Source: Candidatus Gastranaerophilales bacterium | Lineage (GTDB): Bacteria; Cyanobacteriota; Vampirovibrionia; Gastranaerophilales; Gastranaerophilaceae | Reading direction: 5' to 3' | Length of the DNA stretch: 39,752 bases | NCBI GenBank assembly: GCA_944323945.1 | Contig: CALUUL010000014.1 | Location: forward strand, 1-39,752 | In this document: positions 16,833 to 26,592 of the stretch, piece by piece | How the letters are laid out: each line of letters starts with the position of its first letter | Position numbering within the stretch: position 1 is the first letter of the stretch | Position numbers and translations under genes: made by a program | The notes under the pieces: generated by a model | Told to the model about the DNA's origin: nothing | Databases searched by the model: none | The model's input: only the letters and a program-made list of their open reading frames with translations

Positions 16833-17606
16833 ATGTTATTAGCAGCAGATATTGGAAATACAAATATTACACTCGGCGTTTTTGATGGCGAGAAAATTGT
16901 ACATTCTTGGAGATTATCAACAGAAATAACAAGAACAGAAGACGAATATGGAGTTTTTCTTAAAAATTTACTTAGAGAAACAAATCTTGACAAAAAAGTA
17001 ACAAACGCTGTTATTTCAAGTGTTGTTGTTCAATTGACAGAACGTATAGAAGCTGCTCTAAAAAAATATATGGGAATAAATTCATTAATTATATCTCACA
17101 AAATAAAAACAAATGTTTTATTAAAAACAGAAAATCCATCACAAATAGGTGCAGATAGAATTGCTAATGCTTGTGCAACAACACTACTATATAAAGCCCC
17201 ATCAATTGTTGTTGATTTTGGAACTGCAACTTCTTTTGACATTGTAAATAAAGAAAACGAATTTATTGGCGGTATTATAACAGCAGGAATGAAAATTCAA
17301 GCAGAAGCACTGAGTTCAAAAACATCTAAACTGCCAAAATTAAACATAGAAGCTCCGGAACATGTTATAGGGCGTAATACAATAGATGCAATGTTATCAG
17401 GTATTGTAAGAGGCCACGCAGCAATGATTGATGGTCTTATACTTGAATGTGAAAAAGAACTTGGTTATAAAACTACAATTGTTGCAACAGGAGGTTATTC
17501 TTCTGTAATAAGCAAATACCTTAATAGAAAATTTGACTATATTAATCCTGACTTAACATTACAAGGCATGAAAATCCTTTATGATTTAAATAACAATAAA
17601 CTATAA
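16833..17606 (+). CDS. coaX: Type III pantothenate kinase
   Basis: The protein has 257 residues, as expected. It belongs to the ASKHA fold: the first phosphate motif is LAADIGNTNITLGVF, followed by PSQIGADRIANACA and the second motif VVDFGTATSFDIV. GGIITAGMKIQAEAL and a final ATGGYSSVI adenosine motif complete it. It phosphorylates pantothenate, the first step of coenzyme A synthesis, and unlike CoaA is usually insensitive to CoA feedback. AAAGGTG lies upstream of the ATG. It stands alone on plus and converges on kdsC with only 14 bases between stops. Confidence 0.97.
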   Translation: MLLAADIGNTNITLGVFDGEKIVHSWRLSTEITRTEDEYGVFLKNLLRETNLDKKVTNAVISSVVVQLTERIEAALKKYMGINSLIISHKIKTNVLLKTENPSQIGADRIANACATTLLYKAPSIVVDFGTATSFDIVNKENEFIGGIITAGMKIQAEALSSKTSKLPKLNIEAPEHVIGRNTIDAMLSGIVRGHAAMIDGLILECEKELGYKTTIVATGGYSSVISKYLNRKFDYINPDLTLQGMKILYDLNNNKL

Positions 17607-17620
17607 AGTTTCTTTTTTAT

Positions 17621-18121
17621 TTATTTAATTTGCGTTTTGTATATTAAATCAGCAAGTTCTCTAACAGCACCTCTCCCACCACGTTTTGAAGAAATAAAAT
17701 GGCAAACATTTTTAACTTCTTGTACTGCATCATTTGGACAACATGCCAATCCTACTTCTTTCAATACACACAAATCGGGTAAATCATCTCCCATGTACGC
17801 TACTTCAGAATAATCAAAATTATATTCTTCAAGCATCTCTTTTAAAGCATTAAGCTTATTCTTTTGCCCCATATATAATTTTGTCATACCCAAGTTGTTA
17901 AAGCGATGTTTAACGGTATTATTTTCTCTAGCAGTAATTATTGCTGTTTTAATACCCAATTTCATTATATTTACAATTCCTTGACCATCTTTTGCATTAA
18001 AAGTTTTATATTCAACGCCATTTTCATCATATGTTATACTTCCATCTGTCATAACACCATCAACATCGAACACAACTAATTTTATTTTCAAAGCTTTACT
18101 TCTTAAATCGATATTAAACAT
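17621..18121 (-). CDS. kdsC: 3-deoxy-D-manno-octulosonate 8-phosphate phosphatase
   Basis: The protein has 166 residues, a C0-type HAD phosphatase. The nucleophile motif is FDVDGVMTDG with Asp19 and Asp21. KTFNAKDGQGI is the KdsC-specific stretch, TAREN follows, and the metal motif is MGDDLPDL. It hydrolyses KDO-8-phosphate to KDO, the inner sugar of lipopolysaccharide. The conserved SSKRGGRGAVREL end supports KdsC rather than another HAD enzyme. The start overlaps the kdsD stop by one base (TAATG), so the pair is translationally coupled. This is direct evidence for a lipopolysaccharide-type outer membrane. Confidence 0.96.
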   Translation of the reverse strand: MFNIDLRSKALKIKLVVFDVDGVMTDGSITYDENGVEYKTFNAKDGQGIVNIMKLGIKTAIITARENNTVKHRFNNLGMTKLYMGQKNKLNALKEMLEEYNFDYSEVAYMGDDLPDLCVLKEVGLACCPNDAVQEVKNVCHFISSKRGGRGAVRELADLIYKTQIK

Positions 18122-19104
18122 TATGCAACTCCTGCTTTTAATAAGTCATGTATATGAATTATCCCTATAGGTTTTAACTCCGAATCACATACAGCAAGTG
18201 AAGTAATAGAATATTTTTCCATATATGCAAGTGCCTTTGTTGCCATATCATCAGCTGAAATTGTTTTAGGATTTACTGTCATAACTGTTTTATTTTTCAA
18301 AATAGAAACATCAGGATATCTAAGAAGAATTCTTCTTATGTCACCATCAGTTAATAGACCTGTCAATTTTCCTTCTTCATTTATAACTAGAGCACAACCT
18401 AATTTTTTCTTTGATATCAAATCAACTGTTTCTAAGAATGTATCATTTTCATGTGCTATTGGAAGTAATGTTCTATCTTTTAGCATCAAATCACCAACAA
18501 CATACAAAATACCTCTACCCAAAGAACCTGAAGGATGATATAGAAGAAAGTCTTCAGTAGAGAAACCTCTTTTTTTCAATAAACAAACAGCAAGAGCATC
18601 TCCCATTGCCAATGTTGCAGTTGTACTTGCAGTAGGAGCTTTACCCAACGGACAAGCTTCTTTTTCTACTGATATATCAAAATAGATATCTGCAGATTTT
18701 CCTAATGTGGAATTTTTATTCCCGGCAAAAACAATTAAAGGGACTTCAAATCTTTTAATCAAAGGAAGTAAATTTAACAATTCAATAGTTTCACCACTAT
18801 TCGAAATTGCAATAACAACATCTTCTCTAGTTATAATACCGGAATCTCCGTGTGTACTTTCTGCAGGATGAAGAAAATATGCAGGCGTACCTGTAGAAGA
18901 AAGAGTAGCTGCAATTTTTCGTCCAATATGCCCTGACTTTCCCATTCCTGTGACAATTACACGTCCTTTGGAATTTATAATTACAGACAATGCTTTTTCT
19001 ATATTTTCTCCAACTCGTTCTTGTAACTTTAAAATAGAGTCAGCCTCAATTTTAAAAACTTCCTTTGCAAGATTTATCATTGTTGAGTTTTGTATAACTT
19101 CCAC
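18121..19104 (-). CDS. kdsD: Arabinose-5-phosphate isomerase
   Basis: The protein has 327 residues. An N-terminal SIS domain carries TGMGKSGHIGRKIAATLSS and AISNSGETIELL, followed by the KdsD/GutQ stretch ACPLGKAPTASTTATLAMGD. Two CBS domains occupy about 205-325. It interconverts ribulose-5-phosphate and arabinose-5-phosphate, the first step of KDO synthesis, and is placed directly before kdsC. The start codon is GTG; AGGAAGG precedes it by seven bases. A TATAAT on minus at 19139-19134 may be its -10 element, but no good -35 is seen. Confidence 0.96.
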   Translation of the reverse strand: MEVIQNSTMINLAKEVFKIEADSILKLQERVGENIEKALSVIINSKGRVIVTGMGKSGHIGRKIAATLSSTGTPAYFLHPAESTHGDSGIITREDVVIAISNSGETIELLNLLPLIKRFEVPLIVFAGNKNSTLGKSADIYFDISVEKEACPLGKAPTASTTATLAMGDALAVCLLKKRGFSTEDFLLYHPSGSLGRGILYVVGDLMLKDRTLLPIAHENDTFLETVDLISKKKLGCALVINEEGKLTGLLTDGDIRRILLRYPDVSILKNKTVMTVNPKTISADDMATKALAYMEKYSITSLAVCDSELKPIGIIHIHDLLKAGVA

Positions 19105-19214
19105 TTTTCAACCTTCCTATACTTACAATATTAATTATACAATAACAAAATGAATAAAAAAAATAAAAATTTAGTATAATATATTTATATGTATAGCTCA
19201 AATATGGAATAATT

Positions 19215-21026
19215 ATGAAAAAGAAAAATAATAAAACAACAAAAGAACTATTAAAAATAAATCTTCTCGTAACCTTTTTAATAATAGTATTTAATTTATT
19301 AATATTTTATTTCATTGATTCTTCCAAAGATAAATTTACAAATTTAAGTATATATACAAATATTTTTCTTTTTTTTATATACCTGTTTTTATTTTCATCG
19401 AAAAAGAAAACAAATTTATTAGACTTAAAAAAAGAAGCACTTTATATTAATTATCCTTTAAGTATAACTGTTTTCTTTTTATGTCTACTTTTTATTATTA
19501 TAGCAAGCGCGATATGCCTCATATCTGTCAATAAAGAAGCAGCAAATATAACATTTATTTTCACTTTCTTCATGAGCACCATATCTATGCTATTCCCATC
19601 AATTGTGCTTATTGTATTTATGTATTTTGGAGTCCCTGCACTGGTAATTCCAGGTCTAGATATTCAAAAAAAAGAAAAAGTCGAGCACAATTTCTTACTA
19701 ACTATTATTTTTATATTTTTCATAATTTTCTGTATATATAATGGAATAAACACATATTTAAAAGAACGTAACTTTGAACAACAAAATAAATATAAAAGTG
19801 CAAGATTAACAATAAGTTATTCTACTGACTTCTTAAAAATTTCAGACAAAATAAATTCTTATTCGGAAAAGAAAATGTCAATAAGTACAGCAGAAGTACC
19901 ATTTGACTATACAGCAGAACCTGTTGCATATTCTGATTTCGAGTCAGCAAAAATATTTTGTGATGCACTTGATGCAAGAATGCCAAATTATCTTGAAACA
20001 TATTTTATTGTATTTAATCGTTTTGATACTTTTGGAGAAAAATACTACTGGATAAATCATAAAGACGGAAAACACGATCTGGTTTTACACTATAAGAATA
20101 TGTCATATGAAATTGTAAGAAGACCAGCAAATGTGAAACCATTACTATATTGTATAGCACAAAGTGATGATAATTATGGATTTAAAAACAAGAGTTATTT
20201 CTACAGAAATACACAAAAAGAAGGTCATGAAACAATTAAATCTTTGACTCAAAAACCATTCAATATTGAAGCGCTTAAAAATGTAGTAGGAATGAATAAA
20301 ACATTAGAAACACCGAAAAAAGATATAAATATCGAACAACCAGTAACAAAAGAAAAGAAACACGTAAATTTTAGCGTAAAAGAAGTTTCTAATGAAGTTT
20401 TCAGAACATTAATTCAGCAAGGATATTATTATGATCCCAATATTACGATAAAGAAAGAATATGAAGCAAATGATTTTACTTTTTCTGCAATTGTACAAAA
20501 TAACACAAATAGAATAAGATTATGTTCATATCCATTCACAGATTACAATAACTTATCATTATATCAAGAAAAACAAATATGGGAACAGAGTTTTTGTTCT
20601 CCAGCTTTTGATTTAGTGAATGAAACCCCAATTTTAAAATCTAAATATGACAAAGATTCATATTGTTATGCAAACGGAGGAAGACTTCCAAATATTCCTG
20701 AATTAAATGGTATATTAAAAACAAAAGGCAATATAAAGCCCAATATACCCTATTGGACAAATATGAAAATAACTGATACAACCACTAACGAAAAAATCCC
20801 CGTATTGGTATATTATAAAGACGAAAGATTCATGAAAATAAAACCAATTGCACAATATGAAAGTAATAATGCATATGCTTATTGCATAAAAAATCCGGAA
20901 CATAAATCAAATGTTATCGCAAATTACAAATCAAGATTTAAAAATATAGAAGGATATTATTATGCAAAAGAAAAATGTCCTAACTGTCACTATTACGAAG
21001 TTCCGGATGTTATTCTTCAGCAATAA
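19215..21026 (+). CDS. Polytopic membrane protein with two C-type-lectin-like modules
   Basis: The protein has 603 residues. Five hydrophobic segments lie at about 15-35, 43-60, 78-102, 112-145 and 160-178, followed by a large soluble part. The soluble part contains two related modules: one with SAKIFCDALDARMPNYLET near 245-262 and KYYWINH, the other with DSYCYANGGRLPNIPEL near 481-497 and PYWTNM. The pattern of Cys, a (G/A)R-(L/M)-P helix turn, then a YW strand and a closing YC is that of DUF1566/FGE-type C-type-lectin-like folds. A final CPNCHYY suggests a metal or disulfide site. No Shine-Dalgarno is evident. The function is unknown; sensor or surface-binding roles are possible. Confidence 0.75.
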   Translation: MKKKNNKTTKELLKINLLVTFLIIVFNLLIFYFIDSSKDKFTNLSIYTNIFLFFIYLFLFSSKKKTNLLDLKKEALYINYPLSITVFFLCLLFIIIASAICLISVNKEAANITFIFTFFMSTISMLFPSIVLIVFMYFGVPALVIPGLDIQKKEKVEHNFLLTIIFIFFIIFCIYNGINTYLKERNFEQQNKYKSARLTISYSTDFLKISDKINSYSEKKMSISTAEVPFDYTAEPVAYSDFESAKIFCDALDARMPNYLETYFIVFNRFDTFGEKYYWINHKDGKHDLVLHYKNMSYEIVRRPANVKPLLYCIAQSDDNYGFKNKSYFYRNTQKEGHETIKSLTQKPFNIEALKNVVGMNKTLETPKKDINIEQPVTKEKKHVNFSVKEVSNEVFRTLIQQGYYYDPNITIKKEYEANDFTFSAIVQNNTNRIRLCSYPFTDYNNLSLYQEKQIWEQSFCSPAFDLVNETPILKSKYDKDSYCYANGGRLPNIPELNGILKTKGNIKPNIPYWTNMKITDTTTNEKIPVLVYYKDERFMKIKPIAQYESNNAYAYCIKNPEHKSNVIANYKSRFKNIEGYYYAKEKCPNCHYYEVPDVILQQ

Positions 21027-21095
21027 TAGTATATATAGATTATTGTTTGGATTTATAAAATAAAATATACTAAATTTCATAGGGAGATAATAATT

Positions 21096-22829
21096 ATGAA
21101 ATTTGAGTTTAATTTGTCATTAGAAGAACTAGAAAAAAGAACAGATAAAGAATATCTAATTAGAAAACCAATGCTTGCAAAAGAAGCCGAAGAATATGAA
21201 AAACTTGAAAACGGGGATAAAGAAGCTCTAAAACATTTGGTTAAAGCAGCAAATTATGCGAATTTTATATATATGAAACAAGATAATGAATTAAACATTC
21301 CATTTTTAAAATTTTTAGAAAAAGAGATACAAAATGGAAACAAAACAGCAGAGTTAACAAAAATATTATTTGATGCACAACTTGGAATAATCGGAATAGA
21401 CTCAGAATCAAAAAAGGTTATACTGTTAAAAGGTGCAGAAGAATTAGATGGAAAAGCTTTTTATCCTTCTGATTTAACAAAAGAAGAACTTCATAATATA
21501 TTAAAAAATATGTTAAAAAATGGGGAGAATGAAGAAGTAGCAAAAATATTAAATCAAAGAACAATAGTAAAAAGAAACGGAAACAAGCTTAAAGCCGTTG
21601 ATTATACAGAAGCATTCAAAGAAGAATTTGATTTAATAGCAGATGAACTTGAAAAAGCATCAAAATATTCTACAAATAAAGACTTTAATGAATATTTAAT
21701 ATTACAAGCAAAAGCATTAAGGGAAAATAATCCAATGTTAGATGCCCAGGCAGATAAGAAATGGGCAACTCTTCAAGACACTCCTCTTGAATTTACAATC
21801 TCACGTGAACAATATGCAGATATGCTAACAGGCAGTGTAATCGAAGATGAAGAGTTAAAAGAACTTTTAAAAAAATATAATATAACGCCAATAAGTAAAG
21901 ATTCAATAGGAATAAGAGTCGGCATAGTCAATAAAAAAGGAACGGAAGATTTATTAAAAGTAAAAGAATACCTGCCATTAATGGCTGAAAACATGCCACT
22001 TAAAGAAAAATATGAACAAAATATATCTTCAAAAGAAGATAATTTACAAACAATGGTTGATGTTGATATCGTCTCTTTAAGAGGAGATGAAGGTTCGTAC
22101 AGAGGTGGGATTACTATTGCGCAAAATCTACCAAACAATGATAAATTATCACTAACAATAGGTGGCGGAAGAAGAAATGTATATCACAGACAAGTAAGAA
22201 CAAGTAATTCCCCCGAAGCAATAGAGAGAAGAAAGAAAAGACTTAATGCAACATTAAACAAAGACTTACATAAATATTATAACCCAGAAGCTGATCACTG
22301 GTTTACAATAGGACACGAAAATGTACATTCACTAGGACCAAAAGAAGGAACTGAAGCACTTGGAAAATACAAAAATATAATTGAGGAAAATAAAGCAGAT
22401 ATGGGATCTCTTGCATTATTAGATTGCCTAACAGAAGCAGGCGTCTATACAGAAGAAGAAAAGAAACAAATTTTAGTTACTTTTGGTGCAAATTGTTTTT
22501 TAAAAGCAAAACCCGAATTATCCCAAGCACACAGAGTAAGAACAGTTATGCAAGCCTATTTCTTCATAAAAGAAGGTGCAATGTCAGTTAATAAAGATGG
22601 AATAATAAATATAGAAATTGATAAAATGGTTCCGACCGCAAGAAAAATGCTCACTGAAATTATTGAAGTTCAATTATCACAGGATTTTTCAAAAGGTGAA
22701 AAATTCATATTTGATTATTTTCACTGGAGTAAAGATATAGAAAATGTATCTAAAAAACTAAAAGAAATTGACAAAGCTTTAAATGGAATGATAGAAACTC
22801 CACTTGCTGATTTTTTGTCTAACACATAA
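21096..22829 (+). CDS. M49-related zinc metallopeptidase (DPP III-like)
   Basis: The protein has 577 residues and no signal peptide, so it is likely cytosolic. The zinc site is HENVHSLGP with His407, Glu408 and His411, and the third ligand comes from EENKAD at 430-435. The surrounding pattern, HExxHxLGP then about 20 residues then EExxAD followed by a LALLDCL helix, resembles bacterial relatives of dipeptidyl-peptidase III (family M49), whose canonical motif is the longer HExxGH. The N-terminal half (about 20-330) is helical and charged, as in M49. GGGAGA-like bases precede the ATG. Substrates are probably peptides, but this is inferred. It follows the lectin-like membrane protein gene by 69 bases. 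Confidence 0.75.
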   Translation: MKFEFNLSLEELEKRTDKEYLIRKPMLAKEAEEYEKLENGDKEALKHLVKAANYANFIYMKQDNELNIPFLKFLEKEIQNGNKTAELTKILFDAQLGIIGIDSESKKVILLKGAEELDGKAFYPSDLTKEELHNILKNMLKNGENEEVAKILNQRTIVKRNGNKLKAVDYTEAFKEEFDLIADELEKASKYSTNKDFNEYLILQAKALRENNPMLDAQADKKWATLQDTPLEFTISREQYADMLTGSVIEDEELKELLKKYNITPISKDSIGIRVGIVNKKGTEDLLKVKEYLPLMAENMPLKEKYEQNISSKEDNLQTMVDVDIVSLRGDEGSYRGGITIAQNLPNNDKLSLTIGGGRRNVYHRQVRTSNSPEAIERRKKRLNATLNKDLHKYYNPEADHWFTIGHENVHSLGPKEGTEALGKYKNIIEENKADMGSLALLDCLTEAGVYTEEEKKQILVTFGANCFLKAKPELSQAHRVRTVMQAYFFIKEGAMSVNKDGIINIEIDKMVPTARKMLTEIIEVQLSQDFSKGEKFIFDYFHWSKDIENVSKKLKEIDKALNGMIETPLADFLSNT

Positions 22830-22917
22830 ATCATAACAGATTGCCCAGTCAAACAGTTGCAAATAAAATTTGATTGTGATAAGATTTTGGCATGTTATAT
22901 ATGTGAAGGGAGATGTC

Positions 22918-23160
22918 ATGAAAATTCAAGCAATTACATCAGCAATGTCAGCTTATTGTTGTCAACCTGTTAATAAAGTTGAATTTGCAAGACAGAAGTC
23001 TCCTCAAATTGAAAATACAACTCCAGTAAAGGAATCTGATTCTTTTGTTCAAGATGGTATGTCGACAATGGAGCAAAAATATGATTTAGCATGCCGTATA
23101 GCTGCTTATTATAAAACTCAATACGAAAATTTGTTAGAAAACGGAAGTTGTATAGCTTAA
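22918..23160 (+). CDS. Small protein with lineage-type N-terminal VEFARQ motif
   Basis: The protein has 80 residues. The first about 30 residues (MKIQAITSAMSAY, two Cys, then NKVEFARQK) resemble the N-terminus of many small Gastranaerophilales proteins, which carry an aromatic-x-(G/R)-(K/Q) motif near residue 20-30. The rest is a helical segment, EQKYDLACRIAAYYKTQYENLL, probably forming a helix pair or oligomer. No transmembrane segment is seen. AAGGGAG lies five bases before the ATG at 22918, which is chosen over an upstream in-frame codon at 22870. The function is unknown, and the lineage statement rests on memory. Confidence 0.7.
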   Translation: MKIQAITSAMSAYCCQPVNKVEFARQKSPQIENTTPVKESDSFVQDGMSTMEQKYDLACRIAAYYKTQYENLLENGSCIA

Positions 23161-23209
23161 TTTTTATATATAACTGGACTTGATTATTTTTATATGATAT
23201 TTGTTATTT

Positions 23210-24307
23210 ATGGATAATAAAGAGAAATATTGGTATAGTTTTGCACGCTTAACAAAAACTTCATCTGCTTTTGTTAATAAGTTATATAGTTATTTCGGCT
23301 CAATTGATATGGCTTGGAATGCACAAAATAATGAGTTATATCAAATAGAGGGCATTCAAAAAAAACAAATTGAAGCGTTTATTGAAGAGCGAAAGAACAT
23401 AACTCCTCAAGAATGTATGGATTATATCAAAGAAAGAAATATCGATTTTATTCACCCAGAGGATGATAGATATCCATATCTTTTAAAACATATAGATAAT
23501 CCTCCAACAGGATTATTCTTACTTGGAGATATAGATATATGCAATATGGAAAGGACACTTGCAGTTGTCGGTTCAAGAAAAGCTAGTGAAAATTCAAAAA
23601 ATACATTAAGAAATATATTATCAGGATTCGCAAATACAGATATTTGTATAGTTTCAGGACTTGCAGAAGGAATAGATACAGTAGCTCATAAAACAGCAAT
23701 AGAAAATAATATAAAAACAATAGCAGTAATTGGCGGAGGATTTGATAAATTATACCCCAAATCTAACATTGAATTATTTAAAAAAATAATAGACGGGAAT
23801 GGTGCAGTAATAACCGAATATTGGCCTGATGCAGAGGCAATAAGTTGGCATTTCCCTGTTAGAAACAGGATAGTATCAGGGCTTTCAAAGGGTGTTCTTA
23901 TTGCTGAAGCAGCAATAAAATCCGGTGCAATGATAACAGGCAAGCTTGCATTAGAACAAGGCAAAGAGCTTATGTGCATACCTGGATTAATATCAAATCC
24001 AAACACTGAAGGCATCTATTCGTTATTAAAAACAGGAGCAACATTAATAACAAATACTCAAGATATCCTTGATGCTCTAGATTGGGAATTAAAAACGAAT
24101 ATTCTAAAAAAAGATGAAAAGACGTACAACTTTTCAGAAGAAGAAAGACTAATATATGATATATTGAGAAAAGACTCATTAACAATGGATGAAATAGTAA
24201 CAAAAACAAACTTGAATATTAATGATTTAATGGTAATATTAACAAAGTTAGAATTGGATGGAGTAATTTCTCAGACACACGGAGAGAAATATATAATAAT
24301 AAATTAG
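23210..24307 (+). CDS. dprA: DNA processing protein DprA (Smf)
   Basis: The protein has 365 residues. An N-terminal helical HhH-like region precedes the Rossmann-like core: AVVGSRKASENSK, SGLAEGIDTVAHKTAI, IAVIGGGFDKLYPKSN, FPVRNRIVSGLSKGVLIAEA, and SGAMITGKLALEQGKEL. A C-terminal winged-helix domain (about 305-360) matches DprA_WH. DprA loads RecA onto incoming single-stranded DNA in natural transformation and also occurs in non-competent species. ATG 23210 is preferred over the TTG at 23201; no strong ribosome site is visible. topA follows after six bases, a common bacterial pairing. Confidence 0.95.
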   Translation: MDNKEKYWYSFARLTKTSSAFVNKLYSYFGSIDMAWNAQNNELYQIEGIQKKQIEAFIEERKNITPQECMDYIKERNIDFIHPEDDRYPYLLKHIDNPPTGLFLLGDIDICNMERTLAVVGSRKASENSKNTLRNILSGFANTDICIVSGLAEGIDTVAHKTAIENNIKTIAVIGGGFDKLYPKSNIELFKKIIDGNGAVITEYWPDAEAISWHFPVRNRIVSGLSKGVLIAEAAIKSGAMITGKLALEQGKELMCIPGLISNPNTEGIYSLLKTGATLITNTQDILDALDWELKTNILKKDEKTYNFSEEERLIYDILRKDSLTMDEIVTKTNLNINDLMVILTKLELDGVISQTHGEKYIIIN

Positions 24308-24313
24308 AGGCAC

Positions 24314-26590
24314 ATGGCGAAGAAATCTGAAAAAACACTTGTAATAGTTGAGTCACCTGCAAAATCAAAAACAATAAAAAAAATACTTGGTGATAATTAT
24401 CAAATAGAAGCGAGCTACGGACATATTCGAAATTTACCAACTAAAGATCCGAAAACTGATAATTTAGGTTTTGATGTAAACAATAATTTCGAACCAAAAT
24501 TTGAAATTATACCTAATAAAAAAGATGTAGTAAAAAAATTAAATGATTTATCAAAAAAGTTTGATAATATATTGATAGCATCCGACCCTGACCGTGAAGG
24601 AGAAGCAATAGCCTGGCACGTAAGGCAAATACTAACCGTTCCTGATGAAAAAATAAAGCGAATTGAATTCAATGAAATAACACCAAAGGCTGTAAAATAT
24701 TCGGTCGAACATCCTCGCGAAATAAATATGGATATGGTGCAAGCTCAACAAACAAGACAAATCCTTGATAAACTGGTGGGTTATAAATTGAGTCCCGTAT
24801 TATGGAAGCAAATGGGGAATTATAACTTATCAGCAGGCAGAGTTCAATCTGTAGCACTCAGAATGATATGTGAAAGAGAAGATGAGATTGAAGCCTTTGT
24901 ACCACAAGAATATTGGTCAATACATGCTGAACTATCAAAAGAAGGTAAAATATTTGAAGCTGAACTTTCTAAGTACAAAAATAAAGCAATAGAGAAAACA
25001 ATTAAAAATGAAGAACAAGCCCAAAAGATTGTGGAAGAATTAAAGTCTTCTGAATTTAATGTTTCTAAAATAACAAACAAAACTACAAAAAGAAAACCTA
25101 CAGCACCATTTATAACATCAACCTTGCAAAGAGCTGCAAGTTCTAAATTAGGCTTCGGCGTACAAAAAACAATGCAAGTTGCACAAAAATTATATGAAGG
25201 TATTGAACTTGAATCAGGAGCTGTCGGTTTAATTACTTATATGAGAACAGACAGTGTCAGAGTTTCTGATGATGCAATGGCAATGGCAAAAGATTTTATT
25301 CTAAATAACTATGGAGAAAAATATTATCCTGAAAAAGCTAATATATATGTAAAGGGAAAACAAAATGTACAAGATGCACACGAAGCTATCCGCCCTTCAT
25401 ATCCTGATAAAACACCGGAAAGTATCAAACAATATTTAGATAATGATCAATACAGATTATATAAATTGATTTGGGAAAAATTCATGTCTTCACAAATGGC
25501 AAATGCGGAAATAGCAAATAAGACAATTGATATTTCAGCTGGTGACTACACATTGAAAGCCGGAACAAGTAAAACAATTTTTGATGGATTTTTAAAATTA
25601 TATAATGACAGTGAAGATGAACAAGAAGCAGAAAAAGAAGCTAAAATTCCTGACTTAAATCAAGGAGATAGAGTTGATTGTAATAAAATAAATCCAAAAC
25701 AACATTTTACACAACCACCTCCAAGATATAACGAAGCTTCACTTGTAAAAGCACTGGAAGAACATGGTATTGGTCGACCATCAACTTATGCAACAATTAT
25801 AACAGTAATTCAAACAAGAAAATATGTTGAAAAGAAAGATAAAGCTTTACATCCAACGATTTTAGGCAGAGCAGTATCTAAACAGTTAGTAGAACAGTTC
25901 TCCGATATTATGGACTACAAATTTACAGCAGGGATGGAAGAAAAACTGGATAAAATTGCAGAAAAGAAAGCTGTATGGAATAAGGTTTTAAAAGAATTTT
26001 ATGATCCATTCATGGAAGAAGTTCAATCCGTGATGAAAACAGCACATAAAATAAATATTGAAACAAACATAAAATGTCCAAAATGCGGAAAACCAATGCT
26101 CGTAAAAAATGGCAAAAATGGTTCCCAATTTTTAGGGTGTTCTGGTTATCCTGAATGTAAAAGTATAATGTCAATTAATGTACTAACAGAACAAGATGCT
26201 CAAAATGAACAAGAACAAGAATCTGAAGTTTCACAAGAAAAATGTGAAAAATGCGGTTCTGAAATGATATTTAAAAATGGACCATATGGAAAATATCTTC
26301 AATGTACAAATGAAGAATGCAAGCACAGAAAACCATATCATAAGTCAACAGGGGTAACTTGTCCTAAATGCGGACAAGGCGAAATTGTATTTAAGAAATC
26401 AAAAAAGGGAACCGTCTTTTTTGGTTGCAACAGATATCCTGATTGTGATTATGTTTCTTGGTATGAGCCTGTTAAAGAAAAATGCCCGAATTGTGGAAGT
26501 ATGCTTGTAAAGAAAATAACTAAAAATGCAAAAAAATTAGAGTGTACAAATAAAGAATGTTCATTCACAAAAGAAATGGAAGAAGAATAG
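24314..26590 (+). CDS. topA: DNA topoisomerase I
   Basis: The protein has 758 residues, type IA. The TOPRIM domain opens with LVIVESPAKSKTIKKILG and has the acidic ASDPDREGEAIAWH motif. The active-site tyrosine is Tyr309 in LITYMRTDSV. GIGRPSTYATII and the HFTQPPPRYNEASLVKALEE stretch are typical. Four C-terminal zinc ribbons follow, each with CxxC pairs (starting near residues 583, 641, 677 and 721), with loops such as FLGCSGYPECKS. It relaxes negative supercoils. AGAGG precedes the ATG. It lies between dprA and aroE with gaps of six and two bases, so one operon is likely. Confidence 0.98.
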   Translation: MAKKSEKTLVIVESPAKSKTIKKILGDNYQIEASYGHIRNLPTKDPKTDNLGFDVNNNFEPKFEIIPNKKDVVKKLNDLSKKFDNILIASDPDREGEAIAWHVRQILTVPDEKIKRIEFNEITPKAVKYSVEHPREINMDMVQAQQTRQILDKLVGYKLSPVLWKQMGNYNLSAGRVQSVALRMICEREDEIEAFVPQEYWSIHAELSKEGKIFEAELSKYKNKAIEKTIKNEEQAQKIVEELKSSEFNVSKITNKTTKRKPTAPFITSTLQRAASSKLGFGVQKTMQVAQKLYEGIELESGAVGLITYMRTDSVRVSDDAMAMAKDFILNNYGEKYYPEKANIYVKGKQNVQDAHEAIRPSYPDKTPESIKQYLDNDQYRLYKLIWEKFMSSQMANAEIANKTIDISAGDYTLKAGTSKTIFDGFLKLYNDSEDEQEAEKEAKIPDLNQGDRVDCNKINPKQHFTQPPPRYNEASLVKALEEHGIGRPSTYATIITVIQTRKYVEKKDKALHPTILGRAVSKQLVEQFSDIMDYKFTAGMEEKLDKIAEKKAVWNKVLKEFYDPFMEEVQSVMKTAHKINIETNIKCPKCGKPMLVKNGKNGSQFLGCSGYPECKSIMSINVLTEQDAQNEQEQESEVSQEKCEKCGSEMIFKNGPYGKYLQCTNEECKHRKPYHKSTGVTCPKCGQGEIVFKKSKKGTVFFGCNRYPDCDYVSWYEPVKEKCPNCGSMLVKKITKNAKKLECTNKECSFTKEMEEE

Positions 26591-26592
26591 TT

